Shown here: positions 9,801-18,256 of the stretch, one piece after another
Position numbering within the stretch: the first letter of the stretch is position 1
Layout: every line of letters begins with the position of its first letter
Source of the DNA: Clostridium jeddahitimonense
GTDB taxonomy: Bacteria; Bacillota; Clostridia; Clostridiales; Clostridiaceae
Reading direction: 5' to 3'
Assembly (NCBI GenBank): GCA_000753455.2
Contig: LM994670.1
Coordinates: 1,964,163-2,028,162, forward strand
DNA: 64,000 nucleotides
Program-made: the position numbers and the translations under genes
Notes under the pieces: model-generated
Told to the model about the DNA's origin: nothing
The model's input: only the letters and a program-made list of their open reading frames with translations
Database searches by the model: none

Positions 9801-12034
9801 TGAATAAATTCTCCAAGCTTCGTATCCATTATTTCTAATCTGTCTAATATATTTTCTTTTCTACCTTCCTCTGTTTTAGCTATTGGTAATCCATAAGTTT
9901 CTACTTCATTATGACCCACACCATCTAAATCATCCATATATAAAGATATAAACCTTGGTAATTTATCTAATTTAATACCTCCAGCTTCTAATTCAGTTAC
10001 TAATTTTATAGCTGTATCAAAACGAGCTACAGCATCAGAATATCCATTCGCACCTACATCAGCATTAACATATGGATTTAACTCATCTCCAATTATATTT
10101 CCTCTATCTTCAAAAGCAAATTGATTTATAGATATTGAGTTTAATCCTTGCCTCTTTACACTTTCAGCTAATGTCTCCGCCTCATTTCTTCTAGAGATAG
10201 GTTCTTGAATTACTTTATTTTGTCTTTTATCAAAATGTCTGTAGCTATTTCCAGTATATTTAGATGTAGTTCCTGAAGAAATAGCTGCTTGCATAGGATT
10301 TGTTATTGAAGGAATTCCTGTATAAGCATTAGAGAAATACACCCCTTCATTCTCTTTTATATTACTTAAAGTGGGAATTCTCCCTTGAGCCTCTGCTAAT
10401 TCAACATAATAGTTTGCAAAACCATCCCAATTAATATATACAATAACATTTCCATCTGGTATTTCAGGTTTTACCACATAATTAACTGAAACAACTGAAC
10501 TTGAGGTCTTTCCATCATAATTAGTAGCCTCTATTAGAATATCATTTTTCCCTTTTTTTAATGTTACGTCAGTAGAGAATTTATTACCTGTTACATCCAC
10601 TTCAATTCCATTTACTTTAACTATTGATGAAATATTTACCGTTCCAGTTAAGTTAATTACTTCTTTGTATACTGTTAAGTTATTACTTGGATAAGTTATA
10701 GTTATAACAGGGGCTGATGATACTTGTTCAAATGTCCAAACTCTACCTTCGTTATTATTAGGAGGGTTTACTCCTAAAATACTGCAAATTGTAGGTACTA
10801 TATCTTTAATAGATAAATCTCCTTTTACTCCACTTCCATTTTCAATATCATTACCTGATACTATGCAAAATACTTCTTTTAAATGTAAGTCATCGGTTCT
10901 ATATACACCTGATCCTGCTGCTGAAAAAGATTTACCCTCAATAGGATTAATTAAATAATCACAATAGTCACTAGATAATCCTAAATCTTCATAATAATAT
11001 ATACTTTCAATATCTTTACCAATCTCACTTGTTTTATCATTTAAATACTCTAGTACTTTAGTCTTATCTTCTTCTGTTGCTGCATCAGTAAAGTAAAGTT
11101 GTGCATAAGCCATAATATATTGTTTTATAACTACAACTTTTGCATCTTCAGGGATTGCACCTCCACCACTCTCTACTGATTTTACACCTGTAGCAACTGT
11201 AATTTTACTTGCTAAATTAGATGTGGTTATCTTGCTTCCTATAGTATAAATCGGAGCTAAAGAATTTAGAATTATAGTTGTGTCCTCAAACTTACCTGTA
11301 TCTTTTAACGCTTGTACTACTTCACCTACTTTTGTATCTATAAGCCTAACTATATCATCTAACTTACTATTTATAGATGAGTCTGTTCCACCCCATCCAG
11401 CCATCTTTATATCATTAGAGTATGCAGTAATAAATTCAGGAGTATTCTCGCTATTAATAGCAGTAATGATATCATTTGCTATAGTATCAATTGAAACTAA
11501 TTTATCCCCTCTTGAATATTCCTTTAAAATATAATCTTCATTTCCTGTTGAAAATACGCCTCTTCCATCAATTGTTTTATCAGCTACTTGCCAACCTGAA
11601 GCTAGTACTCTTATACCAGTATTATCTTCAATTAATTTTTCAAATATAGTTTGTGCTTCCATTTTAAATGATATATTCGTATCACTTATCACAGAATTAG
11701 TTGTTCCATCATAATATCTGTATAAAAATCTATTAGTGTCAGTAGCTGCTCCTGTTAATGCTACTGCTTGAGATCCACCATAAGCAGGAATAACGGTTTC
11801 TACTTCTCTTAATCTAGATCCATTAGCTATTAATGAATCTAGATTTGGTGTTTCAACACCTCTAGCTTTAATCTCTTCATACATACTATCTGATAAGCCA
11901 TCTACAACAATATTTATAACTTTTCTCTGAACTATATCCTCTGCATAGGTAGGTTCCATTGGAATTATTGATAAAATCATAAATAATGCTACTACCAATG
12001 CAAAACTTCTCTTTATTCTCCTAAATACCTTCAT
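6836..12034 (-). CDS. LPQTG-anchored surface protein with two phosphodiesterase-like domains and a purple acid phosphatase domain
   Basis: A 1732-residue secreted, wall-anchored protein. In order: signal peptide 1-31; alkaline-phosphatase-superfamily domain A (about 36-433); a Big-like beta domain (441-520); domain B of the same superfamily (527-965); a CBM35/CBM6-like domain (971-1093, starting IEAESATVNG); a purple acid phosphatase FN3-like domain (1100-1207); a calcineurin-type phosphoesterase (1211-1412); an FN3 domain (1505-1593); helical and Gly/Glu/Asn-rich wall-spanning region; LPQTG at 1699-1703, a membrane segment and a short basic tail. The phosphoesterase has D1218, GDMVD, GNHE, H1366 and GHDH. 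Domain B keeps T578 and TADHGM; domain A has lost both (see findings). It should cleave phosphodiesters and then phosphomonoesters outside the cell, feeding the ABC system encoded upstream in the same locus. The exact substrate is unknown. Confidence 0.85.
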   Translation of the reverse strand: MKVFRRIKRSFALVVALFMILSIIPMEPTYAEDIVQRKVINIVVDGLSDSMYEEIKARGVETPNLDSLIANGSRLREVETVIPAYGGSQAVALTGAATDTNRFLYRYYDGTTNSVISDTNISFKMEAQTIFEKLIEDNTGIRVLASGWQVADKTIDGRGVFSTGNEDYILKEYSRGDKLVSIDTIANDIITAINSENTPEFITAYSNDIKMAGWGGTDSSINSKLDDIVRLIDTKVGEVVQALKDTGKFEDTTIILNSLAPIYTIGSKITTSNLASKITVATGVKSVESGGGAIPEDAKVVVIKQYIMAYAQLYFTDAATEEDKTKVLEYLNDKTSEIGKDIESIYYYEDLGLSSDYCDYLINPIEGKSFSAAGSGVYRTDDLHLKEVFCIVSGNDIENGSGVKGDLSIKDIVPTICSILGVNPPNNNEGRVWTFEQVSSAPVITITYPSNNLTVYKEVINLTGTVNISSIVKVNGIEVDVTGNKFSTDVTLKKGKNDILIEATNYDGKTSSSVVSVNYVVKPEIPDGNVIVYINWDGFANYYVELAEAQGRIPTLSNIKENEGVYFSNAYTGIPSITNPMQAAISSGTTSKYTGNSYRHFDKRQNKVIQEPISRRNEAETLAESVKRQGLNSISINQFAFEDRGNIIGDELNPYVNADVGANGYSDAVARFDTAIKLVTELEAGGIKLDKLPRFISLYMDDLDGVGHNEVETYGLPIAKTEEGRKENILDRLEIMDTKLGEFIQACKDAGIYHKMSFVLTADHGMANFGAQNSLGDDSTKSKLLDLMSAIESLGEGYKCEFLHPSQIAVPSEGTDIAIVTVGLQAQISYVGEFNDEIIAEKNTKILEVLKVKNYIGEVMLPNEIESRGVSKGFADLIVSPKTPYHFHGPTVTGLTARGQHDSLEDEAQHIGSFMWGNGVKKGEVYTEKIYNTDFAATMSELLGLNYPLDSTGNIIYGALNTPKIKDEYIQAIEAESATVNGAANKYFDENASNGMAITGINSEGSFVEFINVPEATKMEVNYSAENDGKLVLYVNDKIVRDIYFPETETENKYEGKTINIDLNKGDSVKFVFESRRGSAKVNLDKIDFYNNEEQVEDTIKTGDPFTVVMTPNGDTENSMGFAWYTDKDIKGTVVQVVEAKGEESDFSNATNFNGICTTIGVKLNGDNVVYESHKVIANNLKPGTKYFYKVGDGTTWSEVGSFTTSSQGDFSFVYLTDSQGKNEGDYDVWSETLEAAISKFEDSKFLVMAGDMVDAGLNVPNNEQEWIHYFEKAKKSLLNLPIAPVIGNHEGRNNTGFNNHFNLPTISGVMATPDNSVYSFDYNDVHFAMLNTEMTESAEMFQPQIDWLKRDMIATDKKWRIVVLHKPMYSTSSHIKDKDIVEIIKPMLEPVIDELGIDLVLQGHDHIYARTHQIYNGHVTNDKVVDGKVTNPNGTMYIVNNTSGFKYYDQHQDAQLQYFEKTGQPNEQVYSGIKVSGNELKVESYLLNSDTLYDSYAIERTDVAPNKVEDFMLSETKDGNIKLTWTGVKDAKEYVIYEIDNKIGQNWSKRIDKNEEGNSYEITLDIKYSNEYRFAIKTVMGRSYSEAVEAITEEIKCLIEDIDKIPAKIELKHKELVYSLVDRYNNLSENHKILVVNYNKLEEAVNKIKDLEGETEEPGNGGGNEENNQENGGPSEGGDGNVDETVDSNGDSSKGDNLPQTGSDISSSTVLIIALFIVASGYFIVNKKNIA

Positions 12035-12089
12035 AAATTTCCTCCTAAATATAATTAATTCACATAATAATTCTATATTTAGAATGTTA

Positions 12090-12124
12090 ACCTCCCATTG
12101 TATTTGTATTAAATCATGGGAGGT
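12090..12124 (-). other. Intercistronic hairpin upstream of the surface phosphohydrolase
   Basis: ACCTCCCAT and ATGGGAGGT form a perfect nine-base stem 80 bases after the DUF6259 stop. The lack of a T run suggests partial termination or mRNA processing that sets a separate level for the large surface protein. Confidence 0.5.
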
Positions 12125-12204
12125 ATTTTCAACATTTAGTTTTGCTATTAAATTTTACTTTTCTCTTTTCTTTTATTAATATTTTATATATTTAAAAGAA
12201 AAGT

Positions 12205-14229
12205 CTATATATTAATAATAAAGCAGTATAGTCTACTTTTATCAATAGATAGTAGTACTTCATCATTTTCAACATTTATTACTTCTTTATCCCATTCCAT
12301 GTTATATGCTTCTATATTGCTTACCTTTTCTTTAAACTTCAAAGAAAGCTTAGAATCTTTTTTATTACTACAGTTGCCTACTATAACAGCATATTTATAA
12401 TCCGAAATTCTATATACAGCTGCTTCACATTCATTAGGTATCCTTGTAATATATTTATTATCAATAAACTCTGCATCTTTTATATATTGATGTATATTCT
12501 TTCTAAAAGCTACTGAAGCTTTAGCATAAGTATGATACTCTCCAGCATCTTCTGTTAACCTTGTAGTTATACCAAGCCATAATATATTTCCTAAAACTAT
12601 AGCCCTTTGCATATCCTTAAAGAATGCTTTATATTGTTTATCTTCATTCTCTTCCCAACCTCTTGGATTAACCATATTAACTTGAACAAACTCTGGAAAT
12701 GTATACTTAAATACATTATAAAATTCGTCATAGTCTGCACCATTCCAAGTTAAATTCCCCCAAGTATAGCTCCCATATATGTCACCACAGTTTTCTGTCA
12801 TTATATAGGATTTAGGATTATGCTTTCTAAGTCTTTTTAATAATTCTCTTAAAACATAGATATATCCATTATTAAACTCTCCAATATCTTCATGACTATG
12901 TTCTTGGTTATAACATGGTAATGGTTCTGCTGAAGCTAGTTGATCTAAATATATTCCATCACAACCATAAGCCTTAACTGTAAATTCAGCTGTGTCTAAT
13001 AAATACTCTCTCCATAATTTATCGGATGGGCAGTTTACAGTAAATTTCTCTGGACCATAAATTTCATAAATAAATTCACCATTTTCATCTATTATACCCA
13101 TCCTTTCTCCTACAGTCTTATGAAAATCTGATTTTACATCGAATATACGTGCATTTATATATAAAGTAGCCATTCCATCATGATCCCTTATATATTCAAG
13201 TCCTCTCCTAAATTCCATTGCTGATCCTAATTCCATATCTGGATAATACTCTGGATAAAAAGAATCAAAGCCTGTCCTATTCCAACTAGCTAAAAACATA
13301 TGATTGGCTCCAAACTCTTTTCCTTTTTCAAATAAAGTTGGTATCTTATCAAATGTATTTTCTATCCTTCCACTTCTTTTAAAGTTGTAACATTGATTTA
13401 ATGCAAATTGTTCCTTTAAATATTCTGGATTATGATCAAAATCTAAATATTTTCCAATATAATCTCTATATACCTTTGAACCATAGTGCCAATCTTTATC
13501 TGTAATAGCTAATACATATTCACCTGTATCATATATATCGTTAAATTTTATCTTCTTATACTTCCTAAATCCAAATCCCATCCATGGATTTTCAGTTGAA
13601 CCGCTAGTTTCAGCAATTATACCTGTTACAGGAAACCTTTCATCATGACTTCCTATATATAAACCACTATTATCATCGTAATAGTACATCCAGCTCATAG
13701 ATGCTAAACCACAATAATTTATTTCTCTTCTATAAATATCATTATATTTAACACTACTAGCTCTCCAAAAATCTTTCTTATTTATTCCGTAACCTGTTAC
13801 TGGGTTTAATGTTTTCTCTCCAGCATGATGAGGATATATTATTGAGTCATCTTCATAGCTTTCTCCTAAATATATACCTGAGATATGAGGCATTAAAATT
13901 TCTGTAATTTCTACTGTATTATCTAAATTCTCAATATTTGCCTTCATAACTAATTTATCTTCTATAGCTTTAATAATTAAATTACATTTAATGTCCTTAT
14001 TAGAAAACTTACCATATTCAATAGTTAATTCATTTTCATTTCCCTGAATTTTGCCTTCTTGCGGGATTAACTCTGATTTAATATTATCAACAGTTCCATA
14101 AAGAGTTATTATAGGTACATTGACTTCTTTTTTAATGTACTCATCATTAGAAATAATATTTTTAATACTAGTAAAATTATTGTATTTACTAGAAAATTCT
14201 GCTGTAAAAGTTTTGCCTCTTAAATTCAT
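12205..14229 (-). CDS. DUF6259-type putative glycoside hydrolase
   Basis: A 674-residue protein without a signal peptide, thus probably cytoplasmic. Residues about 1-240 look like a beta-sandwich, about 270-600 like a (beta/alpha)8 barrel, and the rest a small beta domain. The barrel carries GCDGIYLDQL with D429 placed as a retaining glycosidase nucleophile would be, and IMTENCGD with E479 as a possible acid/base; this resembles clan members around GH31/36/101-type barrels, but I assign no GH number. It starts 13 bases after the SIS gene and shares its transcript. Its neighbours (amino-sugar kinase, two SIS proteins, ABC importer) suggest that it splits an imported oligosaccharide inside the cell. 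The catalytic assignment is inference from motif context. Confidence 0.7.
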   Translation of the reverse strand: MNLRGKTFTAEFSSKYNNFTSIKNIISNDEYIKKEVNVPIITLYGTVDNIKSELIPQEGKIQGNENELTIEYGKFSNKDIKCNLIIKAIEDKLVMKANIENLDNTVEITEILMPHISGIYLGESYEDDSIIYPHHAGEKTLNPVTGYGINKKDFWRASSVKYNDIYRREINYCGLASMSWMYYYDDNSGLYIGSHDERFPVTGIIAETSGSTENPWMGFGFRKYKKIKFNDIYDTGEYVLAITDKDWHYGSKVYRDYIGKYLDFDHNPEYLKEQFALNQCYNFKRSGRIENTFDKIPTLFEKGKEFGANHMFLASWNRTGFDSFYPEYYPDMELGSAMEFRRGLEYIRDHDGMATLYINARIFDVKSDFHKTVGERMGIIDENGEFIYEIYGPEKFTVNCPSDKLWREYLLDTAEFTVKAYGCDGIYLDQLASAEPLPCYNQEHSHEDIGEFNNGYIYVLRELLKRLRKHNPKSYIMTENCGDIYGSYTWGNLTWNGADYDEFYNVFKYTFPEFVQVNMVNPRGWEENEDKQYKAFFKDMQRAIVLGNILWLGITTRLTEDAGEYHTYAKASVAFRKNIHQYIKDAEFIDNKYITRIPNECEAAVYRISDYKYAVIVGNCSNKKDSKLSLKFKEKVSNIEAYNMEWDKEVINVENDEVLLSIDKSRLYCFIINI

Positions 14230-14242
14230 AGTACACCTCTAA

Positions 14243-14983
14243 TTAATATCCATATTTAGTATAGTTATCTATTGCTTGTCCATTTATTTTTGAAGCATTT
14301 GGCATATGATTTGATATATATACACTTGGTTTAAGACCCATTTCTAATAATTTTTCTACAACAGTGCTTTGAATTGCCCACATTACATAACTAGCCGATA
14401 TTCCACTGGCTGGGCAGATTTTTTGCTCAAATCCTTCAACATCTACTATTGTATCTCCATAATTACTACAATTATCTATATAATATTTACAAGCTTCAAA
14501 TAACCTCTTTCCACTTGGATGCTCAGATTTTAATTTATTTGAATACTCTACAGTAGTTATAGCAACAGTTAAACAACCAATAGCATTACATTTCAAAGCC
14601 AAATCTATTGGAAAATGCTTATATCCTGATACAGAGCCTACCATTAATATATCCCCTGGTAAAATATTAGACCTTCCTATAACAAAATCAGCAAATCCTG
14701 GAATGCTATCATAACCTACTGCTCCCTTAGATTCAGATGGTCTATATCTTACTGGGTTATCAAGTTCACATGTTATTTTTATTGGTTTTAAAGACATCAT
14801 ACCACCAGTTCTGCCTACCCCTTCAAACATAAGCATATGCCCTGTGTCCATTATGTGCCATGCAGCTCCTTTAGATAAACGTTTTGCTATCTCCTCAGAT
14901 ACTTCCACTATCTTCTCCTTTTGTGTTTTTTCAATATCTATCAAAACATTTTTCATGGCCTCAAAATATTTATCCATCAACAT
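14243..14983 (-). CDS. SIS-domain protein, UPF0309-like (first copy in the locus)
   Basis: A 246-residue SIS protein, the same length as the one at 6023-6763 and clearly related to it: GDILMVGSVSGYKHFPIDLA, VAITTVEYS, HPSGKRLFE and GFEQKICPAS mirror the corresponding segments. SIS domains handle phosphorylated aldoses and ketoses or lactyl-sugar phosphates. The start overlaps the 3' end of the kinase gene by seven bases, with GAGGAG inside that gene, so translation is probably coupled. Being directly coupled to a BadF-type kinase, it is the best candidate for acting on the sugar phosphate that the kinase makes. Confidence 0.82.
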   Translation of the reverse strand: MLMDKYFEAMKNVLIDIEKTQKEKIVEVSEEIAKRLSKGAAWHIMDTGHMLMFEGVGRTGGMMSLKPIKITCELDNPVRYRPSESKGAVGYDSIPGFADFVIGRSNILPGDILMVGSVSGYKHFPIDLALKCNAIGCLTVAITTVEYSNKLKSEHPSGKRLFEACKYYIDNCSNYGDTIVDVEGFEQKICPASGISASYVMWAIQSTVVEKLLEMGLKPSVYISNHMPNASKINGQAIDNYTKYGY

Positions 14984-15942
14984 AAACTATACTCCTCCTC
15001 ATATTTCTTCAAATTTTCATTTATTTCATTACTTTCAACATCTACTTCTATTTCATTGTATAAAACATATAACATAGCTCCTACTAAAGGGTTATATTTA
15101 GGATTAACATAATTCAAATTGCTACAATTTTTAGTCAACTCTTCTTTTAAAATATCTATAAACAAATTTCCTATCTTGCTAACTCCACCAATTAATGTAA
15201 CCGGTAAACTTTCATTTCCTAATCTTTCATTAACAGCCTCAACTAACTTTACTAATTCTCTAGCAGCTTCTTTTAATATTCCTAGAGCATAAAAATCACC
15301 CTCTGATGCGGATTTAGAAACTACTTTGCAAAATTCAGCTACTTGCTCCCTATTAAATGTTTTAGAATAAATTATATCTCTCATGGCAAATTCATTTGAT
15401 ATATTAAACTTATTTAATGCTAGCTCTCTCATTTTGCTATCCTTTATTTCATTATCATAAAAATATGCAAGATGCTCTAAGCACATTAAACCTATGTGAT
15501 AACCACTACCTTTATCTCCAACTAGGGGGCCCCATCCACCAGTAATAACCTTCTTATTTTCTTTAGATACTCCTACAGCAAAGGACCCTGTACCACTTAA
15601 AACTACAATTCCATGCGCTTTTCCTAGTGCTCCATAAAAGGCGTTGTCTATATCTGATAAACACTCTATATCATTTACTTCTAATTTAGATTTCACTTCA
15701 TTAATACACGCTTCAAAACCAGGTATAAATAATTTAATTTTAGTTATTTCGTCAAGTGATGTTTTAGATATTTTTAAGCATTCATCTATACCAGTTATAA
15801 CATTATTCATAGCAATATCTTCATCTAAAAATTTGGCATTAGCACCTCCTTTTTGACAATACGCTAAAGTTTCTCCTATCTCATTAAAAACAAGAAAATC
15901 TGTTTTTGTTCCGCCTCCATCACAAACTAAAAATTTTCTCAT
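14977..15942 (-). CDS. BadF/BadG-family N-acetylglucosamine-type sugar kinase
   Basis: A 321-residue ASKHA-fold kinase. The phosphate-1 loop is CDGGGTKTDFLVF at the N-terminus, the phosphate-2 region is VLSGTGSFAVGV, followed by GGWGPLVGDKGSGYHIG, typical of N-acetylglucosamine kinases of the BadF/BadG/BcrA/BcrD family. It should phosphorylate an N-acetylhexosamine or related sugar after ABC import. Preceded by a strong hairpin (15968-16010) and coupled to the SIS gene downstream. Glucosamine, MurNAc or another amino sugar could be the true substrate; the sequence alone does not decide. Confidence 0.82.
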   Translation of the reverse strand: MRKFLVCDGGGTKTDFLVFNEIGETLAYCQKGGANAKFLDEDIAMNNVITGIDECLKISKTSLDEITKIKLFIPGFEACINEVKSKLEVNDIECLSDIDNAFYGALGKAHGIVVLSGTGSFAVGVSKENKKVITGGWGPLVGDKGSGYHIGLMCLEHLAYFYDNEIKDSKMRELALNKFNISNEFAMRDIIYSKTFNREQVAEFCKVVSKSASEGDFYALGILKEAARELVKLVEAVNERLGNESLPVTLIGGVSKIGNLFIDILKEELTKNCSNLNYVNPKYNPLVGAMLYVLYNEIEVDVESNEINENLKKYEEEYSLC

Positions 15943-15967
15943 CTCATATCTCCTCTTATTTTCTACT

Positions 15968-16010
15968 AATAATAAATTTGGGAAGGTTAACCCATCCCAA
16001 ATTTATTATT
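15968..16010 (-). other. Strong intercistronic hairpin between binding protein and kinase genes
   Basis: Fifteen perfectly paired bases (AATAATAAATTTGGG / CCCAAATTTATTATT) around a 13-base loop, 14 bases after the binding-protein stop. Such stems after binding-protein genes commonly stabilise the upstream mRNA and lower downstream expression, which fits the need for excess binding protein. Confidence 0.65.
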
Positions 16011-16024
16011 GCTATTTATTTTGA

Positions 16025-17317
16025 TTACTTATTTAATATTTCTTTAGCTTGTTCATCTACACGTTTTGCGAATTCATCTGGAGTAATAACTCCTGCCCAT
16101 AAAGATTCACATTCTTTTTCAAACATAGTTTGGAATGCTGCTCCATTTATATTCACAGGGTATGGAACTGCATTTTCTAAAGATTGTACAAAGTATTTAT
16201 TGTATTGTTTTTCATTAATAAATGCTGTTGTATCAACAAGATTTGATGCAGGTAAACCGAATTTCATATCTAAAGCTATTTGTTGTCCTTCTTTACCTGA
16301 TAAGAATTCTACAACTCTCCAAGATAATTCTGGATTGGCAGCTTTACTTGGAATTGTCCAAGTATTTACAAATGAAGATGATTGGCTAACTCCATTTACT
16401 GTTGGGAAAGGCAATACTGTATACTCAGTATTATTAGCATCAAAAGTTGCACTTGTAGAAAGCGCTCCTACTTGAATAGCTACTTTATTTGCCATAAATG
16501 GTGCAAATTCATTATCACCAAATTGTGCAGCTTGTGCAGCTGTTGGACAAACTTTATAAGTATTAGTTAAATCATACATAAATTGTATTGCTTCTTTAGA
16601 GTTCCCATCAGTTGATAAAACACTTGATTTACCATCTTCAGAATATAATTCCCCACCAAAAGCAGCCATTAAAGCAAAGGTTTGATCACTGTAATTTTTC
16701 CAGTAATAACCCCATTGAGCATCTGCTCCTGATCCTTTAGTAAGTTTTTTAACTATTTCAAGGAATTCATCCATTGTCCAGTTGTCCTTTGGAATTTCTA
16801 TTCCAGCATCAGCAAACATCTTAGTGTTTAAATACATAACCTTTGGAGTTACATCACGTCCAGCTGCATACATCTTTCCATCAACAGTAAGCGCTTCCTT
16901 AACTACTGGATAAAGAGCATCTTTATATTCTTGGCTTGCCAAGTCATCTAAAGGCATTATCATATCTGATAGTGCATAACGAGGTACTTGGTCCATAGCT
17001 AACATCATAACATCTGGGATTTCTCCTCCTGCAAGCTTTGTTACCATTGTATTAGCATAATCACTTGGTACAGTTATAAATTCTAATTTAATATCTGGAT
17101 TTTCTGCTTCGAAAGTTTCCTCCATTTTTTGTAGATGAGCAAATTTTGTTATATCCCACCATGTATATACTTTTAAGGTTGTTGGCTCAGTTTGCCCTTG
17201 CTTGTCTCCCTCAGTTTTTTCTGGTTCTGCCTTGTCTCCACTGTTACAACTTACAAGACCAATAGTCATTACCATAGCTAGTAAAAGCATCAATGATTTT
17301 TTTAATAGGTTTTTCAT
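16025..17317 (-). CDS. ABC sugar transporter, substrate-binding lipoprotein
   Basis: A 430-residue extracellular solute-binding protein of family 1 (MalE/UgpB type). The signal peptide ends in the lipobox LVSC with Cys24 as lipid anchor, followed by a Gly/Glu/Lys-rich linker. The mature part carries typical segments such as KVYTWWDITKFAHLQ, ANTMVTKLAGGEIPDV and the helical C-terminus. It should present an oligosaccharide to the permease pair encoded just upstream. The ATPase subunit is not in the locus, so a shared MsmK-type ATPase elsewhere is presumably used, as is common for Firmicute CUT1 systems. Its transcript end carries a strong hairpin. Confidence 0.9.
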   Translation of the reverse strand: MKNLLKKSLMLLLAMVMTIGLVSCNSGDKAEPEKTEGDKQGQTEPTTLKVYTWWDITKFAHLQKMEETFEAENPDIKLEFITVPSDYANTMVTKLAGGEIPDVMMLAMDQVPRYALSDMIMPLDDLASQEYKDALYPVVKEALTVDGKMYAAGRDVTPKVMYLNTKMFADAGIEIPKDNWTMDEFLEIVKKLTKGSGADAQWGYYWKNYSDQTFALMAAFGGELYSEDGKSSVLSTDGNSKEAIQFMYDLTNTYKVCPTAAQAAQFGDNEFAPFMANKVAIQVGALSTSATFDANNTEYTVLPFPTVNGVSQSSSFVNTWTIPSKAANPELSWRVVEFLSGKEGQQIALDMKFGLPASNLVDTTAFINEKQYNKYFVQSLENAVPYPVNINGAAFQTMFEKECESLWAGVITPDEFAKRVDEQAKEILNK

Positions 17318-17400
17318 CTCAAATCCCCCCGAAAATTTATATTTATATATTATTTAAGAACTAAAATTAATTGCTCTTAACATAATCAAATTTAAACCTT

Positions 17401-18255
17401 TTACTTTCCACCAAAACCTGAATTTACAGTAGAAGCCATAAAATACTTTTGGAACACAATGAATACTATTACTATAGGAATAATACTTAATGTAGCTCCT
17501 GATAAAAGCACTGCCCAATTTGTTTCCCATTCTTTTAAATACTTTAGTCCCACTGTAATAGGCAACTTATCATAATCATTTATAACAAGCATTGGCCATA
17601 AGAATGAGTTCCAAACATTTCTAAAAGATAATATAGCTGTTGTAGCTATCGCTGGCTTTGCATTAGGTAATATAATTTTGAAAAATACTCCTATTTTCGA
17701 GCAACCATCTATAATAGCTGCATTTTCAAGATCCTTTGGAATGCTTAAGAAATACTGCCTAAAAAAGAATATATTGAATGCATTTGAAGCCGTAAACATA
17801 CTTGATAGGAATAGTGCTGTAAATGTATTATACAAGTGCATTTCCGTAACTATCTTATAATTTGGGATCAAGGTAACGTGGCTAGGTATCATCATTGTTG
17901 CAATAAATGCAAAGAATAATATATTTCTCCCCTTAAATTCAATTCTTGTTATAGCATAAGCACATAAAGAAGCAACTGCAATCATAGCAATCGGAATAGT
18001 AATTGATAAGAAAATTGAATTTATCATCATCTTACCGAAGGGCAGAACTTCCATAAGTCTAGCATAATTTTGAGTAGTAAATTCAGTTGGAATAATACTT
18101 AATGGATTTTCTGCATATAGTTGTTGAACTGGTTTAAAGGATGACATAACAGCCCAAATAAATGGATATATCATAATTAAACTTAGTATAATCATAAAGG
18201 TATGATAAGCTACTTTGCTTACAGTTTTTTTCTTTTTAACTCCAATTTGCAACAT
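17401..18255 (-). CDS. ABC sugar transporter permease (MalG type)
   Basis: Six hydrophobic segments in 284 residues and a CUT1 EAA loop, AAIIDGCSKIGVFFKIILP, that contacts the ATPase. I chose ATG at 18255 because AAGGAGGGG lies six bases ahead; this site is formed by the last codons of the upstream permease, whose stop ends one base before this ATG. The two permease subunits are thus translationally coupled. An upstream in-frame ATG at 18276 has no site. Together with the permease at 18257-19192 it forms the membrane channel of the importer. Confidence 0.9.
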   Translation of the reverse strand: MLQIGVKKKKTVSKVAYHTFMIILSLIMIYPFIWAVMSSFKPVQQLYAENPLSIIPTEFTTQNYARLMEVLPFGKMMINSIFLSITIPIAMIAVASLCAYAITRIEFKGRNILFFAFIATMMIPSHVTLIPNYKIVTEMHLYNTFTALFLSSMFTASNAFNIFFFRQYFLSIPKDLENAAIIDGCSKIGVFFKIILPNAKPAIATTAILSFRNVWNSFLWPMLVINDYDKLPITVGLKYLKEWETNWAVLLSGATLSIIPIVIVFIVFQKYFMASTVNSGFGGK

Positions 18256-18256
18256 A

